From Streptomyces sennicomposti (GTDB lineage: Bacteria; Actinomycetota; Actinomycetes; Streptomycetales; Streptomycetaceae), in assembly GCF_019890635.1 (NCBI RefSeq), contig NZ_JAIOAB010000017.1:53086-117085 (forward strand): a DNA stretch of 64,000 nucleotides. The letters run 5' to 3'. Position numbers and translations under genes: made by a program. Below, one piece after another: positions 15,965 to 25,209 of the stretch; position 1 is the stretch's first letter, and every line of letters begins with the position of its first letter. Under the pieces are notes generated by a model, which saw only the letters and a list, made by a program, of their open reading frames with translations, had not been told where the DNA came from and ran no database searches.

Positions 15965-16801
15965 ATGAGCAACCGAGACGCCCTGCGCGACCGCGCCCGC
16001 ACCTTCCACGCCCTGCACGTGCCCGGCCGGCCCCTGGTCCTGGCCAACGCCTGGGACGCCATGAGCGCGCGGCTCGTCGAGGCGGCGGGCGCCCCGGCCG
16101 TGGCGACCACCAGCGCCGGACTCGCCTGGGCGCTCGGCGTCGCCGACGGGAACGCACTGGACCGGGAGCCCGCGCTCGCCGCCCTGGCCCGGATCACCGC
16201 CGCCGTCACCGTGCCGGTCAGCGCCGACATCGAGAGCGGCTACGCGCAGGACGCCGCGGGCGTCGCCGAGACGGTCCGCGCGGTGCTCGCGGCCGGCGCC
16301 GTCGGGATCAACATCGAGGACGCCGCGCACGGGCGGGGCGCCGCCCCGCTGCGTTCCGTCGCCGAGCAGTGCGAGCGGCTGGCCGCCGCCCGTGAGGCCG
16401 CCGACGCCGAAGGAGTGCCGCTGTTCGTCAACGCCCGTATCGACACGTTCCTGCGCGGCGCGGGCGGCGTGGACGCCACCCTGGAGCGGGCCGCCGCCTA
16501 CCGCGCCGCGGGAGCCGACGGCGTCTTCGTGCCCGGGACCGCCGACCCGGACACCGTGAAGGCGCTGGCCGCGGGCGTGACCGGGCCGCTCAACATCCTG
16601 GCGGGCCCCGGCGCCCCGCCGGTCGCGGAGCTGGCCGCGCTCGGCGTCGCCCGGGTGAGCGCCGGCTCCGGCATCGCCGAGGCCGCGTACGCCGTGGTCG
16701 CCCGCGCCGCGCGGGAGCTGCTGGACGCGGGGACCTACGGGGCCGTGACGGACGCACTGCCCTACGGCGAGCTGAACGCGCTGCTGCGCACGGAGCGCTA
16801 G
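15965..16801 (+). CDS. isocitrate lyase / PEP mutase family enzyme
   Basis: A 278-residue member of the isocitrate-lyase/phosphoenolpyruvate-mutase superfamily, whose enzymes make or break C-C or P-C bonds of alpha-keto acids. Magnesium-binding motifs are VSADIESGY and INIEDAAHG, and the substrate loop region is NARIDTFLRG. The KKCGH-type catalytic loop of true isocitrate or methylisocitrate lyases is absent, so the substrate is open (PEP-mutase-like or oxaloacetate-decarboxylase-like). I use ATG 15965; a GTG at 15956 is possible. The stop TAG is completed by the first base of the adjacent MITE-like element. Confidence 0.82.
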   Translation: MSNRDALRDRARTFHALHVPGRPLVLANAWDAMSARLVEAAGAPAVATTSAGLAWALGVADGNALDREPALAALARITAAVTVPVSADIESGYAQDAAGVAETVRAVLAAGAVGINIEDAAHGRGAAPLRSVAEQCERLAAAREAADAEGVPLFVNARIDTFLRGAGGVDATLERAAAYRAAGADGVFVPGTADPDTVKALAAGVTGPLNILAGPGAPPVAELAALGVARVSAGSGIAEAAYAVVARAARELLDAGTYGAVTDALPYGELNALLRTER

Positions 16802-16960
16802 GGTCTTTCGTTTGGGTCAGGCTGGATCAGGGAGCGGGGTCTGGTGCCGTGCCTCGCAAGGCGGAGGAGGGCGTCATGGCGGAGCCATGGCAACCGACGA
16901 CAACGCCGCGAGGTGCGGTGCCAGGGCCCGCGAGCCCGGCCGGATCCAAACGAGAGGCCC
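16801..16960. mobile_element. MITE-like element with TA target duplication between two stop codons
   Basis: A 160-bp non-coding element flanked by TA on both sides (16799-16800 and 16961-16962). The ends are imperfect inverted repeats: GGGTCTTTCGTTTGGGTCA at the left and the complement GGGCCTCTCGTTTGGATCC at the right. The interior contains further complementary arms (GGTGCCGTGCCTCGC near 16840 against GCGAGGTGCGGTGCC near 16909). TA duplication is typical of IS630/Tc1-type transposases, which may mobilise it in trans. I recall near-identical sequences as dispersed intergenic repeats in streptomycetes. Confidence 0.75.
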
Positions 16961-17376
16961 TAACAGGCGTCCCGCATCAACTCCGCGAGCCCGTGGTCCA
17001 CGTCGAGCTGGAGGTGTTCGAGGCCGACCGGCACCAGCTCGCTCGCGGCCCGCAGGAACCGGCGTATCTCACCGCTGCGGACGTGCACCACGGCGGTGCC
17101 CTCGGGGGCGTGGAACTCCAGCACGGTGCGGTCGTAGCCGTACGGCCGCACCCGTACGTCGCCGTCGCCCTCGGGCTCCTCCAGGCCGGCCGTCAGCAGA
17201 TCGCGGGCGAAGGTCCAGCAGACCTCGACGCCCTCCAGGGTGGCCGGGGCGGGGAAGGACATCCGGACGGCGAACGGGTCCCGGCGGTCGTAGTGCAGCG
17301 TGGCGGGAATGCTGGGCATCCGCGGCGCGGCGGCGACCAGACGCGCCTCGACGGGCTGCTCGATGACGGTGGACAA
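16960..17376 (-). CDS. ssgD: SsgA-like sporulation/cell-division protein, probably SsgD
   Basis: SsgA-like proteins occur only in morphologically complex actinomycetes and steer septation, peptidoglycan remodelling or spore-wall assembly. The 138-residue product matches what I remember of SsgD from S. coelicolor (start STVIEQPVEARLVAAAPRMP, end AELMRDAC). Family segments are PATLHYDRRDPFAVRMSF, CWTFARDLLTAGLEEP and GDVRVRPYG. A TTG start at 17376 is chosen because AAGGGAG stands 7 bases upstream and SsgA-like proteins are 130-145 residues long. The stop TAG uses the TA of the MITE target site plus the element's outer base. Confidence 0.8.
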   Translation of the reverse strand: MSTVIEQPVEARLVAAAPRMPSIPATLHYDRRDPFAVRMSFPAPATLEGVEVCWTFARDLLTAGLEEPEGDGDVRVRPYGYDRTVLEFHAPEGTAVVHVRSGEIRRFLRAASELVPVGLEHLQLDVDHGLAELMRDAC

Positions 17377-17705
17377 CGCCTTGCTCCCTTGTGACGTAGG
17401 GCGTACGACGGCTGGACGGACAGACGGACGGGTGAGCGGTCGGGCGGTCGGGCGGATGAGGCCGGCACTGGGAGAGACGACGGAACCGGCCGGTCCGTGC
17501 ACACGGGGAGCGAGTGACCTCTGTCACCGCGTTCATGCGCGGACGTGACCCGTCTTACGCGGCCGGCCGGTGCGTGGGACCCCAGGTCACCGGGCATCCG
17601 GCGACAAGGGACGCTTCGCTCGACCGGGGGATTGAATATCGCCTGATATAGCGAACTATTCCAAGATGCGGGTATCCGTTCCTTGACAGAGAGGAAGTGA
17701 ACGGC
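17377..17705. other. divergent intergenic region between ssgD and the small basic protein
   Basis: The 329 bases hold a GGACG/GGTCGGGC-type low-complexity stretch (17410-17455) next to ssgD. An AT-rich patch at 17633-17675 (GAATATCGCCTGATATAGCG) is probably where the promoters lie. GGGTAT at 17670-17675 resembles a sigma-B -10, but I find no matching -35. Nothing gene-like is present. Confidence 0.5.
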
Positions 17706-18029
17706 ATGCCACGCGGAAGCAGTTCCAAGCGGGAGCGTCAGTACGAGCACATCAAGGAGAGCGCGCAGGACCGGGGCGAGAGCACCGGGCGCGCCAAGGA
17801 GATCGCCGCCCGCACGGTGAACAAGGAGCGCGCCCGCTCGGGCGAGTCGAAGACCGCCGGCCGTACCTCGACGCAGGACATGTCCTCCGGCAAGCGGGGC
17901 GGACAGCGGTCGGGCCAGGGCTCCCAGGGCCCCACCTACGACCAGCTCTACGAAGAGGCCAAGCGGCGCAACATCCACGGCCGCTCCGACATGAACAAGC
18001 AGCAGTTGCGGCAGGCCCTGGACAAGTGA
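17706..18029 (+). CDS. small basic protein with Rho-N/SAP-like C-terminus
   Basis: A 107-residue, highly charged protein. Residues 1-75 are Lys/Arg/Glu/Ser-rich and probably disordered (SSKRERQYEHIKESAQDRGE). Residues about 78-107 (GPTYDQLYEEAKRRNIHGRSDMNKQQLRQAL) form a helix-turn-helix-like unit resembling the Rho-N/SAP fold, which can contact nucleic acid. Streptomycete homologues are often labelled plasmid stabilization protein without evidence. The GAGGAAG site lies 8 bases before the ATG at 17706; an in-frame GTG at 17697 is less likely. I do not know its function. Confidence 0.75.
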   Translation: MPRGSSSKRERQYEHIKESAQDRGESTGRAKEIAARTVNKERARSGESKTAGRTSTQDMSSGKRGGQRSGQGSQGPTYDQLYEEAKRRNIHGRSDMNKQQLRQALDK

Positions 18030-18100
18030 CCGCGGGGCCCGCGGACGGCACGCGGCGCATCCGCGCGCGCTTCCCGTGAGCCGGCGCCGACGACCCCACG

Positions 18101-18145
18101 GTACGGGGCCGCCCCGCGGTCCCGCCCCGCGCGGCGGCCCCGTAC
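18101..18145 (+). terminator. hairpin after the small basic protein gene
   Basis: GTACGGGGCCGCC (18101-18113) pairs perfectly with GGCGGCCCCGTAC (18133-18145) around a 19-base GC-rich loop. It lies 71 bases after the previous stop and 13 bases before the endonuclease V start. It can act as a U-less terminator or as structure in the nfi leader. Confidence 0.5.
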
Positions 18146-18158
18146 CCTCGTCCTCACC

Positions 18159-18866
18159 ATGACGACGACCGTAGGCATACCCGCGGGCTGGCCCGCGACG
18201 GCGGAGCAGGCCCGGGCCGTGCAGGACGAGTTGCGGACGAAGGTCGTGCGGGACGAGGCGGGGCCGCCGCCCGGTACGGGGCACGTCACCGGCGTGGACG
18301 TCGCCTACGACGACGAGCGGGACGTCGTCGCCGCGGCCGCCGTCGTCCTCGACGCGGCCACGCTGCGGGTGGTCGCCGAGGCCACCGCCGTCGGCCGGAT
18401 CTCCTTCCCCTACGTCCCCGGACTGCTCGCCTTCCGCGAGATCCCCACCGTGCTCGCCGCCCTGGACGCCCTGGACCGCCCGCCGGGCCTGGTCGTCTGC
18501 GACGGCTACGGGCTGGCGCATCCGCGCCGGTTCGGCCTCGCCAGCCATCTCGGCGTCCTGACCGGCCTTCCGACGATCGGCGTCGCCAAGAACCCCTTCG
18601 CCTTCGCCCACGCCGACCCGGACACCCCGCGCGGCAGCGCCTCCCCGCTGCTCGACGGCGCCGAGGAGGTCGGCCGCGCGCTGCGCACCCGGGACGGCGT
18701 GAAGCCGGTCTTCGTCTCCGTGGGCCACCGCACCACGCTCGACGGCGCCTGCGCCCACACGCTCGCCCTGACCCCGGCCTACCGTCTTCCGGAGACCACC
18801 CGCCGGGCCGACGCGCTGTGCCGCCGGGCCCTGCGCGAGGCGACGGGGCAGCCGGAGCGCGGCTGA
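18159..18866 (+). CDS. nfi: endonuclease V (deoxyinosine 3' endonuclease)
   Basis: DNA-repair enzyme that nicks near deoxyinosine. The 235-residue protein has the expected metal ligands: Asp in GVDVAYDD (about 47), Glu in YVPGLLAFRE (about 93) and Asp in VCDGYGLAHPRRFGLASHLG (about 114). GVAKNPF and VKPVFVSVGHRTTL complete the core. The ATG at 18159 follows a short leader without a strong ribosome-binding site. The stop TGA and the following 18 bases match one end of the MITE family seen at 16801-16960, so the extreme C-terminus (EATGQPERG) may have been reshaped by an insertion. Confidence 0.88.
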   Translation: MTTTVGIPAGWPATAEQARAVQDELRTKVVRDEAGPPPGTGHVTGVDVAYDDERDVVAAAAVVLDAATLRVVAEATAVGRISFPYVPGLLAFREIPTVLAALDALDRPPGLVVCDGYGLAHPRRFGLASHLGVLTGLPTIGVAKNPFAFAHADPDTPRGSASPLLDGAEEVGRALRTRDGVKPVFVSVGHRTTLDGACAHTLALTPAYRLPETTRRADALCRRALREATGQPERG

Positions 18867-18883
18867 TCCAGACGAGAGGCCCT
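18864..18883. mobile_element. solo end of the 16801-type MITE over the nfi stop codon
   Basis: TGATCCAGACGAGAGGCCCT matches the right end of the element at 16801-16960 (GGATCCAAACGAGAGGCCCT) at 18 of 20 positions and begins with the nfi stop codon. No partner end is seen within 300 bases, so this is a remnant or a one-ended copy. Confidence 0.55.
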
Positions 18884-18908
18884 GGCCGGCCCCGCCGTCG
18901 GCGCGCGG

Positions 18909-20090
18909 TCAGCCGACCGCCGCCGCCGTGCGGATGGCGAGCCCGGACGCGCGCAGCCGGTCGAGGAGCGCGTCGCCCATCGCGACCGCCGTGGTCACCT
19001 GTCCGGCCGTCTCGGGCAGGTCGTCCAGGGCCAGGCACAGGGCCGACTCGGCGAACATCCGCGCCGTCTCGTCGTAGCCGGGGTCGCCGCCCGCGACCTC
19101 GGTGAAGACCCGCCGGCCGCCGCCCTCGCCCACGAACCGCACCGAGAACCAGCTCCTGGCCCGTTTCTCGGCGCTCGGCCCGTCGCCCGGCTTGAGCCGC
19201 CCGGTCAACCAGCCGCGCACCGGCGGCAGTTGGGCGGCTGCGGCGAGCGCGCCGACGGCGGCCACGCCTCCGGCGGCCACCGGCAGATGCTTCACGGCGG
19301 CGTAGTGGCGGTAGCGGAAGTCGGGGCCGTAGCGCTCCAGCGCCCGCGCCGAGCGGACCACGATCTGCGGATCGATGGTCGGCAGCGGCAGCGCCCACGC
19401 GCCGACCTCCCCGGCGAACCGCGGCCCGGCCGCCGGCGCCGAGGCCCGCCGCCCCACCAGCCGCGGCTCGTGCCGGGCGCGCTCGCGCGCGGCGGCCCGC
19501 ATCCGCAGCGGCCGGGACAACTGCCCGAGCGCCGAGGCGAACGTGCCGCCCGAGAACGCGGCGTCCGCGCGGACGAACCCGTCCACGGACAGCGGCACGC
19601 CCTCCGGCAGTTGCCGGACCGTGTAGTACACGCCCAGATCGTGCGGGACCGAGTCGAATCCGCAGGCGTGCACCAGACGCGCCCCGGTCTCCCGCGCGCG
19701 GGCGTCGTGCCGGACGTACATCAGATCGACGAACTCGGGTTCGCCGGTCAGGTCCACATAGTCCGTTCCGCTGTCCGCGCAGGCGGCGACCAGCTCCTCG
19801 CCGTACGTCATGTACGGGCCCACGGTGGTGGCCACCACGCGGGCCTGCCGGGCCAGCGCGCGCACGGAGTCCGGGTCGGCCACGTCGGCCTTCACCACCC
19901 CGACGGACGCGCCGCCGGGCAGCTCGGCGCGCAGCTCCTTGAGCCTGCGCTCGCTGCGGCCCGCGACGGCCCAGCGCAGGCCGTCCGGCGCGTGCGCGGC
20001 CAGGTACGCGGCGGTCAGCCGCCCCACGAAACCGGTGGCCCCGAAGAGCACGATGTCGTAGGGACGTTCCGTCTTGTTCAGCCTGCTCAT
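18909..20090 (-). CDS. saccharopine-dehydrogenase-like / trans-acting enoyl reductase family protein
   Basis: A 393-residue NAD(P)-binding protein. The N-terminal Rossmann motif is VLFGATGFVGRLTAAYLA (about 14-31), followed by RWAVAGRSERRL and VVATTVGPYMTYGEELV. This layout is that of saccharopine-dehydrogenase-like proteins and of the mycobacterial trans-acting enoyl reductases for phthiocerol lipids. Mycobacterial substrates are not expected here, and no polyketide synthase is nearby, so the reaction is unknown. The AGGAGGGTGTC site lies just before the ATG at 20090. Its end is convergent with nfi, 42 bases away. Confidence 0.8.
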   Translation of the reverse strand: MSRLNKTERPYDIVLFGATGFVGRLTAAYLAAHAPDGLRWAVAGRSERRLKELRAELPGGASVGVVKADVADPDSVRALARQARVVATTVGPYMTYGEELVAACADSGTDYVDLTGEPEFVDLMYVRHDARARETGARLVHACGFDSVPHDLGVYYTVRQLPEGVPLSVDGFVRADAAFSGGTFASALGQLSRPLRMRAAARERARHEPRLVGRRASAPAAGPRFAGEVGAWALPLPTIDPQIVVRSARALERYGPDFRYRHYAAVKHLPVAAGGVAAVGALAAAAQLPPVRGWLTGRLKPGDGPSAEKRARSWFSVRFVGEGGGRRVFTEVAGGDPGYDETARMFAESALCLALDDLPETAGQVTTAVAMGDALLDRLRASGLAIRTAAAVG

Positions 20091-20250
20091 GACACCCTCC
20101 TCGCGGCAGCGCCGCCTCGCCGCCGTCGGTGGCCGAGGCTAGCGTGCGCGCGGCGATCACCGCGAGGGGGTGCCGCCGCGGTGGCCGGGAAGCGGCGTCC
20201 GCGTCGCGCGGGGAGGGAAACGGTGGCCGCGGGGAGGGAAGCGGTGGCGC

Positions 20251-20339
20251 GCGGATCGCGACCGGCGGGCGAAGCGGCCTGCGGATCGTGCCCGGCGGGC
20301 GAAGCGGCCTGCGGTGCGTGCCCGGCGGCGGAGTGGCGT
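20251..20339. repeat. three tandem copies of a 30-bp repeat in a 423-base intergenic region
   Basis: Units at 20251-20280, 20281-20310 and 20311-20339 follow head to tail. The first two differ at two bases; the third is more diverged and one base shorter. Partial copies (GGAGTGGCGTGCGG) continue to about 20370, and a related GGGGAGGGAA/GCGGTGG pair precedes them. The rest of the gap 20091-20513 holds the promoter region of the CoA-transferase operon (about 20395-20513) and no gene. Confidence 0.7.
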
Positions 20340-20464
20340 GCGGGCGGCGGGGGAGTGGCGTGCGGTACGGCCGGCGGCGCGCCGGGTACGTCTCGGACAC
20401 GACCTTGGCTAAGCGCTTGCTCGTGCGGGGCTTGTGCCGGGTGGAACGTGTTCTTAACATCAGC

Positions 20465-20486
20465 GGTGTTACATCGGTTGTGTCAC
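20465..20486. promoter_or_regulatory. operator-like site upstream of the CoA-transferase/thiolase/fadB operon
   Basis: TGTTACATCGGTTGTGTCA (20467-20485) matches the sequence in front of the merR-type gene (25975-25993) at 14 of 19 positions, including the shared TGTTACA and GTGT half-sites. It lies about 30 bases before the ATG of the first gene in an AT-richer patch. I infer binding by the MerR regulator encoded at 25210-25959. Confidence 0.5.
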
Positions 20487-20513
20487 AGTGGTCGCGACGA
20501 GGGGGCCCACCAA

Positions 20514-21644
20514 ATGGCAACGGCACAGACGCCGGGGCGGCACGGCCCGCTGACCGGCGTGCGCGTCGTGGAACTGGCCGGCATCGGCCCCGGCCCGTTC
20601 GCCGCGATGCTGCTGGCCGACCTCGGCGCCGACGTGGTCCGGGTGGACCGTCCCGGCGGCGCGGGCCTCGGCATCGACCCGGCCCGCGACGTCACCAACC
20701 GCAACAAGCGCTCGGTCGTCCTCGACCTGAAGTCCCCCGAGGGCCGGGCCGGCGTCCTCGACCTCGCCGCCCGCGCCGACGTCCTCATCGAGGGCTACCG
20801 CCCCGGCGTCGCCGAACGCCTCGGCGTCGGCCCCGAGGACTGCCACGCCCGCAACCCCCGGCTCGTCTACGGCCGGATGACCGGCTGGGGCCAGGACGGG
20901 CCGCTCGCCCCGCGCGCGGGCCACGACATCGCCTACATCGCCGTCACCGGCGCCCTCGGCATGATCGGCGCCCCCGACCGGCCCCCGGCCGTCCCCGCCA
21001 ACCTCCTCGGCGACTACGCGGGCGGCTCCCTCTACCTCGTCGTCGGCGTCCTGGCCGCCCTGCACCACGCCCGCGCGAGCGGCGCCGGCCAGGTGGTGGA
21101 CGCCGCCATCGTGGACGGCGCCGCCCATCTGGGCGCGATGATCCACGGCATGCTCGCCGCCGGGGCCTGGCAGGACCGGCGCGGCGTCAACCTCCTGGAC
21201 GGCGGCTGCCCGTACTACGGCGCCTACGAGACCGCCGACGGGGCCTACATGGCGGTCGGCGCGCTGGAGCGGCGCTTCTACGACGAGTTCGCCGCGCTGC
21301 TCGGCCTGCCGTCCGACCTCGCCGGCGCCCACGCCGACCTCGCCCGCTGGGGCGAGCTGCGCGAGGCCGTCGCGGCCCGCTTCAAGTCCCGCACCCGCGA
21401 CGAGTGGACCGCCGTCTTCGAGGGCTCCGACGCGTGCGTGGCGCCCGTACTGTCGCTGCGCGAGGCGCCGCACCACCCGCACCTGGCCGCCCGCGGCGCC
21501 TTCACCGACCACGGCGGGATCACCCAGCCCGCCCCCGCGCCCCGCTTCTCGGCCACCCCCACCGCCGTCCGCACCGGCCCGGCCCTGCCCGGCGCCCACG
21601 CGGCCGAGGTGGCCCGCGACTGGGACCTGCCGGCGGGCGCCTGA
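20514..21644 (+). CDS. CaiB/BaiF-family CoA-transferase, alpha-methylacyl-CoA racemase-like
   Basis: Family III CoA-transferase fold, 376 residues. The N-terminal [35 protein letters not shown] is the family hallmark. The racemase subgroup is suggested by the pair corresponding to its catalytic His and Asp ([13 protein letters not shown] and LLGDYAGGS) and by the TGWGQDGPL segment. Such racemases invert the 2-methyl centre of branched acyl-CoAs so that beta-oxidation can proceed. It is the first gene of an operon with a thiolase and FadB, so a role in branched or other fatty acyl-CoA breakdown is likely. A GAGGGGG site precedes the ATG. Confidence 0.85.
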   Translation: MATAQTPGRHGPLTGVRVVELAGIGPGPFAAMLLADLGADVVRVDRPGGAGLGIDPARDVTNRNKRSVVLDLKSPEGRAGVLDLAARADVLIEGYRPGVAERLGVGPEDCHARNPRLVYGRMTGWGQDGPLAPRAGHDIAYIAVTGALGMIGAPDRPPAVPANLLGDYAGGSLYLVVGVLAALHHARASGAGQVVDAAIVDGAAHLGAMIHGMLAAGAWQDRRGVNLLDGGCPYYGAYETADGAYMAVGALERRFYDEFAALLGLPSDLAGAHADLARWGELREAVAARFKSRTRDEWTAVFEGSDACVAPVLSLREAPHHPHLAARGAFTDHGGITQPAPAPRFSATPTAVRTGPALPGAHAAEVARDWDLPAGA

Positions 21645-21715
21645 ACCGAGCGCCGCCCCGGCCGCGCCCCCTTCGCACCGCACAGCCACCGAAACCCTCA
21701 TCGAAAGGCCTGTCA

Positions 21716-22930
<1,215 letters not shown>

Positions 22931-22976
22931 CTCCCAGCGCAGCCCTCAGCACCGGACCTCAACGGAGACCCCTGAC

Positions 22977-25166
22977 ATGACCGAGAGCACCACCATCCGC
23001 TGGGAACAGGACGACACCGGCGTCGTCACCCTCGTCCTGGACGACCCGAACCAGTCCGCGAACACCATGAACCAGGCGTTCCGCGACTCCTTCGCCGCGA
23101 TCGTCGACCGCCTCGAAGCCGAGCTGCGGGCCGACCCCGACGCCGTCCGCGGCATCATCCTCACCTCCGCGAAGAAGACCTTCTTCGCTGGCGGCGACCT
23201 GCGCGACCTGATCCGCGTCACCCCCGAGACCGCGCAGGACCTGCTCGACGGCGGCCTCGCCATCAAGCGGAACATGCGCCGCATCGAGACCCTCGGCAAG
23301 CCGGTGGTCGCCGCGATCAACGGCGCGGCCCTCGGCGGCGGCTTCGAACTCGCCCTCGCCTGCCACCACCGCGTCGCCCTCGACACCCCCGGCACCAAGA
23401 TCGGCTGCCCCGAGGTCACCCTCGGCCTGCTCCCCGGCGGCGGCGGCGTGGTGCGCACCGTACGGCTGCTCGGCATCACCGACGCCCTGCTGAAGGTGCT
23501 CCTCCAGGGCACCCAGTACAACGCGCGCCGCGCCCAGGAGAACGGCCTCGTCCACGAGGTGGCCGCCACCCCCGAGGAGCTGATCGCCAAGGCGCGCGCC
23601 TTCATCGACGCCAACCCCCAGTCGCAGCAGCCCTGGGACAAGCCGGGCTACCGCATCCCGGGCGGCACCCCGTCGAACCCGAAGTTCGCCGCCAACCTGC
23701 CCGCCTTCCCGGCCAACCTGCGCAAGCAGACGGGCGGCGCGCCCTACCCCGCGCCGCGCAACATCCTGGCCGCCGCGGTCGAGGGCGCCCAGGTCGACTT
23801 CGAGACCGCCCAGGTCATCGAGGCCCGCTACTTCGTGGAGCTGGCCGCCGGGCAGACCTCGAAGAACATGATCCAGGCGTTCTTCTTCGACCTCCAGGCC
23901 GTCAACTCCGGTGCCAACCGCCCCCAGGGGATCGAGCCCCGCAAGGTCCGGAAGGTCGCCGTCCTCGGCGCCGGGATGATGGGCGCCGGCATCGCCTACA
24001 GCTGCGCCCGCGCCGGCATCGAGGTCGTCCTCAAGGACGTCTCCCTGGAGGCGGCCGTCAAGGGCAAGGGCTACTCCGAGAAGCTGTGCGCCAAGGCCGT
24101 CTCCCGGGGCCGTACCAGCCAGGAGAAGGCGGACGCGCTGCTCGCCCGCATCACCCCGACCGCCGACGCGGCCGACCTCGCCGGCTGCGACGCGGTGATC
24201 GAGGCCGTCTTCGAGGACCCCTCGCTCAAGCACAAGGTGTTCCAGGAGATCGAGCACGTCGTCGCGCCGGACGCGCTGCTGTGCTCCAACACCTCCACGC
24301 TGCCCATCACCGTCCTCGCCGAGGGCGTCGAGCGGCAGGGCGACTTCATCGGCCTGCACTTCTTCTCGCCGGTGGACAAGATGCCGCTGGTGGAGATCAT
24401 CAAGGGCGAGCGCACCGGCGACGAGGCGCTGGCCCGCGCCTTCGACCTGGTCCGCCAGATCAACAAGACGCCCATCGTCGTCAACGACTCGCGCGGCTTC
24501 TTCACCTCCCGGGTGATCGGCCACTTCATCAACGAGGGCGTGGCGATGGTCGGCGAGGGCATCGAGCCCGCCTCCGTCGAGCAGGCCGCGGCCCAGGCCG
24601 GCTACCCGGCCAAGGTGCTCTCCCTGATGGACGAGCTGACCCTCACCCTGCCCCGCAAGATCCGCAACGAGTCGAAGCGGGCCGTGGAGGAGGCCGGCGG
24701 CACCTGGCCGGCCCACCCCGCCGAGGCGGTCATCGACCGCATGGTGGACGAGTTCGGCCGCACCGGCCGCAGCGGCGGCGCCGGCTTCTACGAGTACGGC
24801 GAGGACGGCAAGCGGGCGGGCCTGTGGCCGGGCCTGCGCGAGCACTTCACCAAGCCGGGGCACGAGATCCCGTTCCGGGACATGCAGGAGCGGATGCTCT
24901 TCTCGGAGGCCCTGGACACGGTCAAGCTGCTGGAGGAGGGCGTCCTGACCTCGGTCGCCGACGCCAACATCGGCTCGATCTTCGGCATCGGCTTCCCCGG
25001 CTGGACCGGCGGCGTGCTCCAGTACATCAACGGCTACGAGGGCGGCCTGCCCGGCTTCGTGGCCCGCGCCCGGGAACTCGCCGAGCGCTACGGCGAGCGG
25101 TTCGAGCCGCCGGCGCTGCTGGTCGCCAAGGCGGAGCGGGGGGAGACCTTCACGGACGCCCGCTGA
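22977..25166 (+). CDS. fadB: enoyl-CoA hydratase / 3-hydroxyacyl-CoA dehydrogenase
   Basis: Bifunctional beta-oxidation enzyme of 729 residues. Residues 1-250 are an enoyl-CoA hydratase domain (oxyanion segments FFAGGDLRDL and ALGGGFELALACH). Residues about 323-520 are the NAD-binding 3-hydroxyacyl-CoA dehydrogenase domain (VAVLGAGMMGAGIAYS, LFCSNTSTLPI-like segment, GLHFFSPVDKMPLVEI). The C-terminal dehydrogenase repeats follow (FINEGVAMVGEG, LDTVKLLEEGVLTSV). The ATG at 22977 follows GGAGACCCC. The gene ends the operon and faces the MerR gene across a perfect hairpin. Length is standard for actinobacterial FadB. Confidence 0.92.
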   Translation: MTESTTIRWEQDDTGVVTLVLDDPNQSANTMNQAFRDSFAAIVDRLEAELRADPDAVRGIILTSAKKTFFAGGDLRDLIRVTPETAQDLLDGGLAIKRNMRRIETLGKPVVAAINGAALGGGFELALACHHRVALDTPGTKIGCPEVTLGLLPGGGGVVRTVRLLGITDALLKVLLQGTQYNARRAQENGLVHEVAATPEELIAKARAFIDANPQSQQPWDKPGYRIPGGTPSNPKFAANLPAFPANLRKQTGGAPYPAPRNILAAAVEGAQVDFETAQVIEARYFVELAAGQTSKNMIQAFFFDLQAVNSGANRPQGIEPRKVRKVAVLGAGMMGAGIAYSCARAGIEVVLKDVSLEAAVKGKGYSEKLCAKAVSRGRTSQEKADALLARITPTADAADLAGCDAVIEAVFEDPSLKHKVFQEIEHVVAPDALLCSNTSTLPITVLAEGVERQGDFIGLHFFSPVDKMPLVEIIKGERTGDEALARAFDLVRQINKTPIVVNDSRGFFTSRVIGHFINEGVAMVGEGIEPASVEQAAAQAGYPAKVLSLMDELTLTLPRKIRNESKRAVEEAGGTWPAHPAEAVIDRMVDEFGRTGRSGGAGFYEYGEDGKRAGLWPGLREHFTKPGHEIPFRDMQERMLFSEALDTVKLLEEGVLTSVADANIGSIFGIGFPGWTGGVLQYINGYEGGLPGFVARARELAERYGERFEPPALLVAKAERGETFTDAR

Positions 25167-25179
25167 GCCGACGCGCTGA

Positions 25180-25204
25180 ACGGCCGCCGCGCTCGGGCGG
25201 CCGT
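25180..25204. terminator. bidirectional hairpin between fadB and the merR gene
   Basis: ACGGCCGCC (25180-25188) and GGCGGCCGT (25196-25204) form a perfect 9-bp stem with a 7-base loop in the 43-base gap between two convergent genes. There is no T-tract, as is usual in streptomycetes. Confidence 0.6.
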
Positions 25205-25209
25205 CACGC

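Noticed and set aside
17670..17675. GGGTAT as a sigma-B type -10 box for the small basic protein
   Set aside because: No GnnT-type -35 lies at 14-16 bases, so the match is not convincing.
20251..20370. Possible CRISPR-like array
   Set aside because: The units abut directly with no unique spacers, there are only three and they decay, and no cas genes are present.
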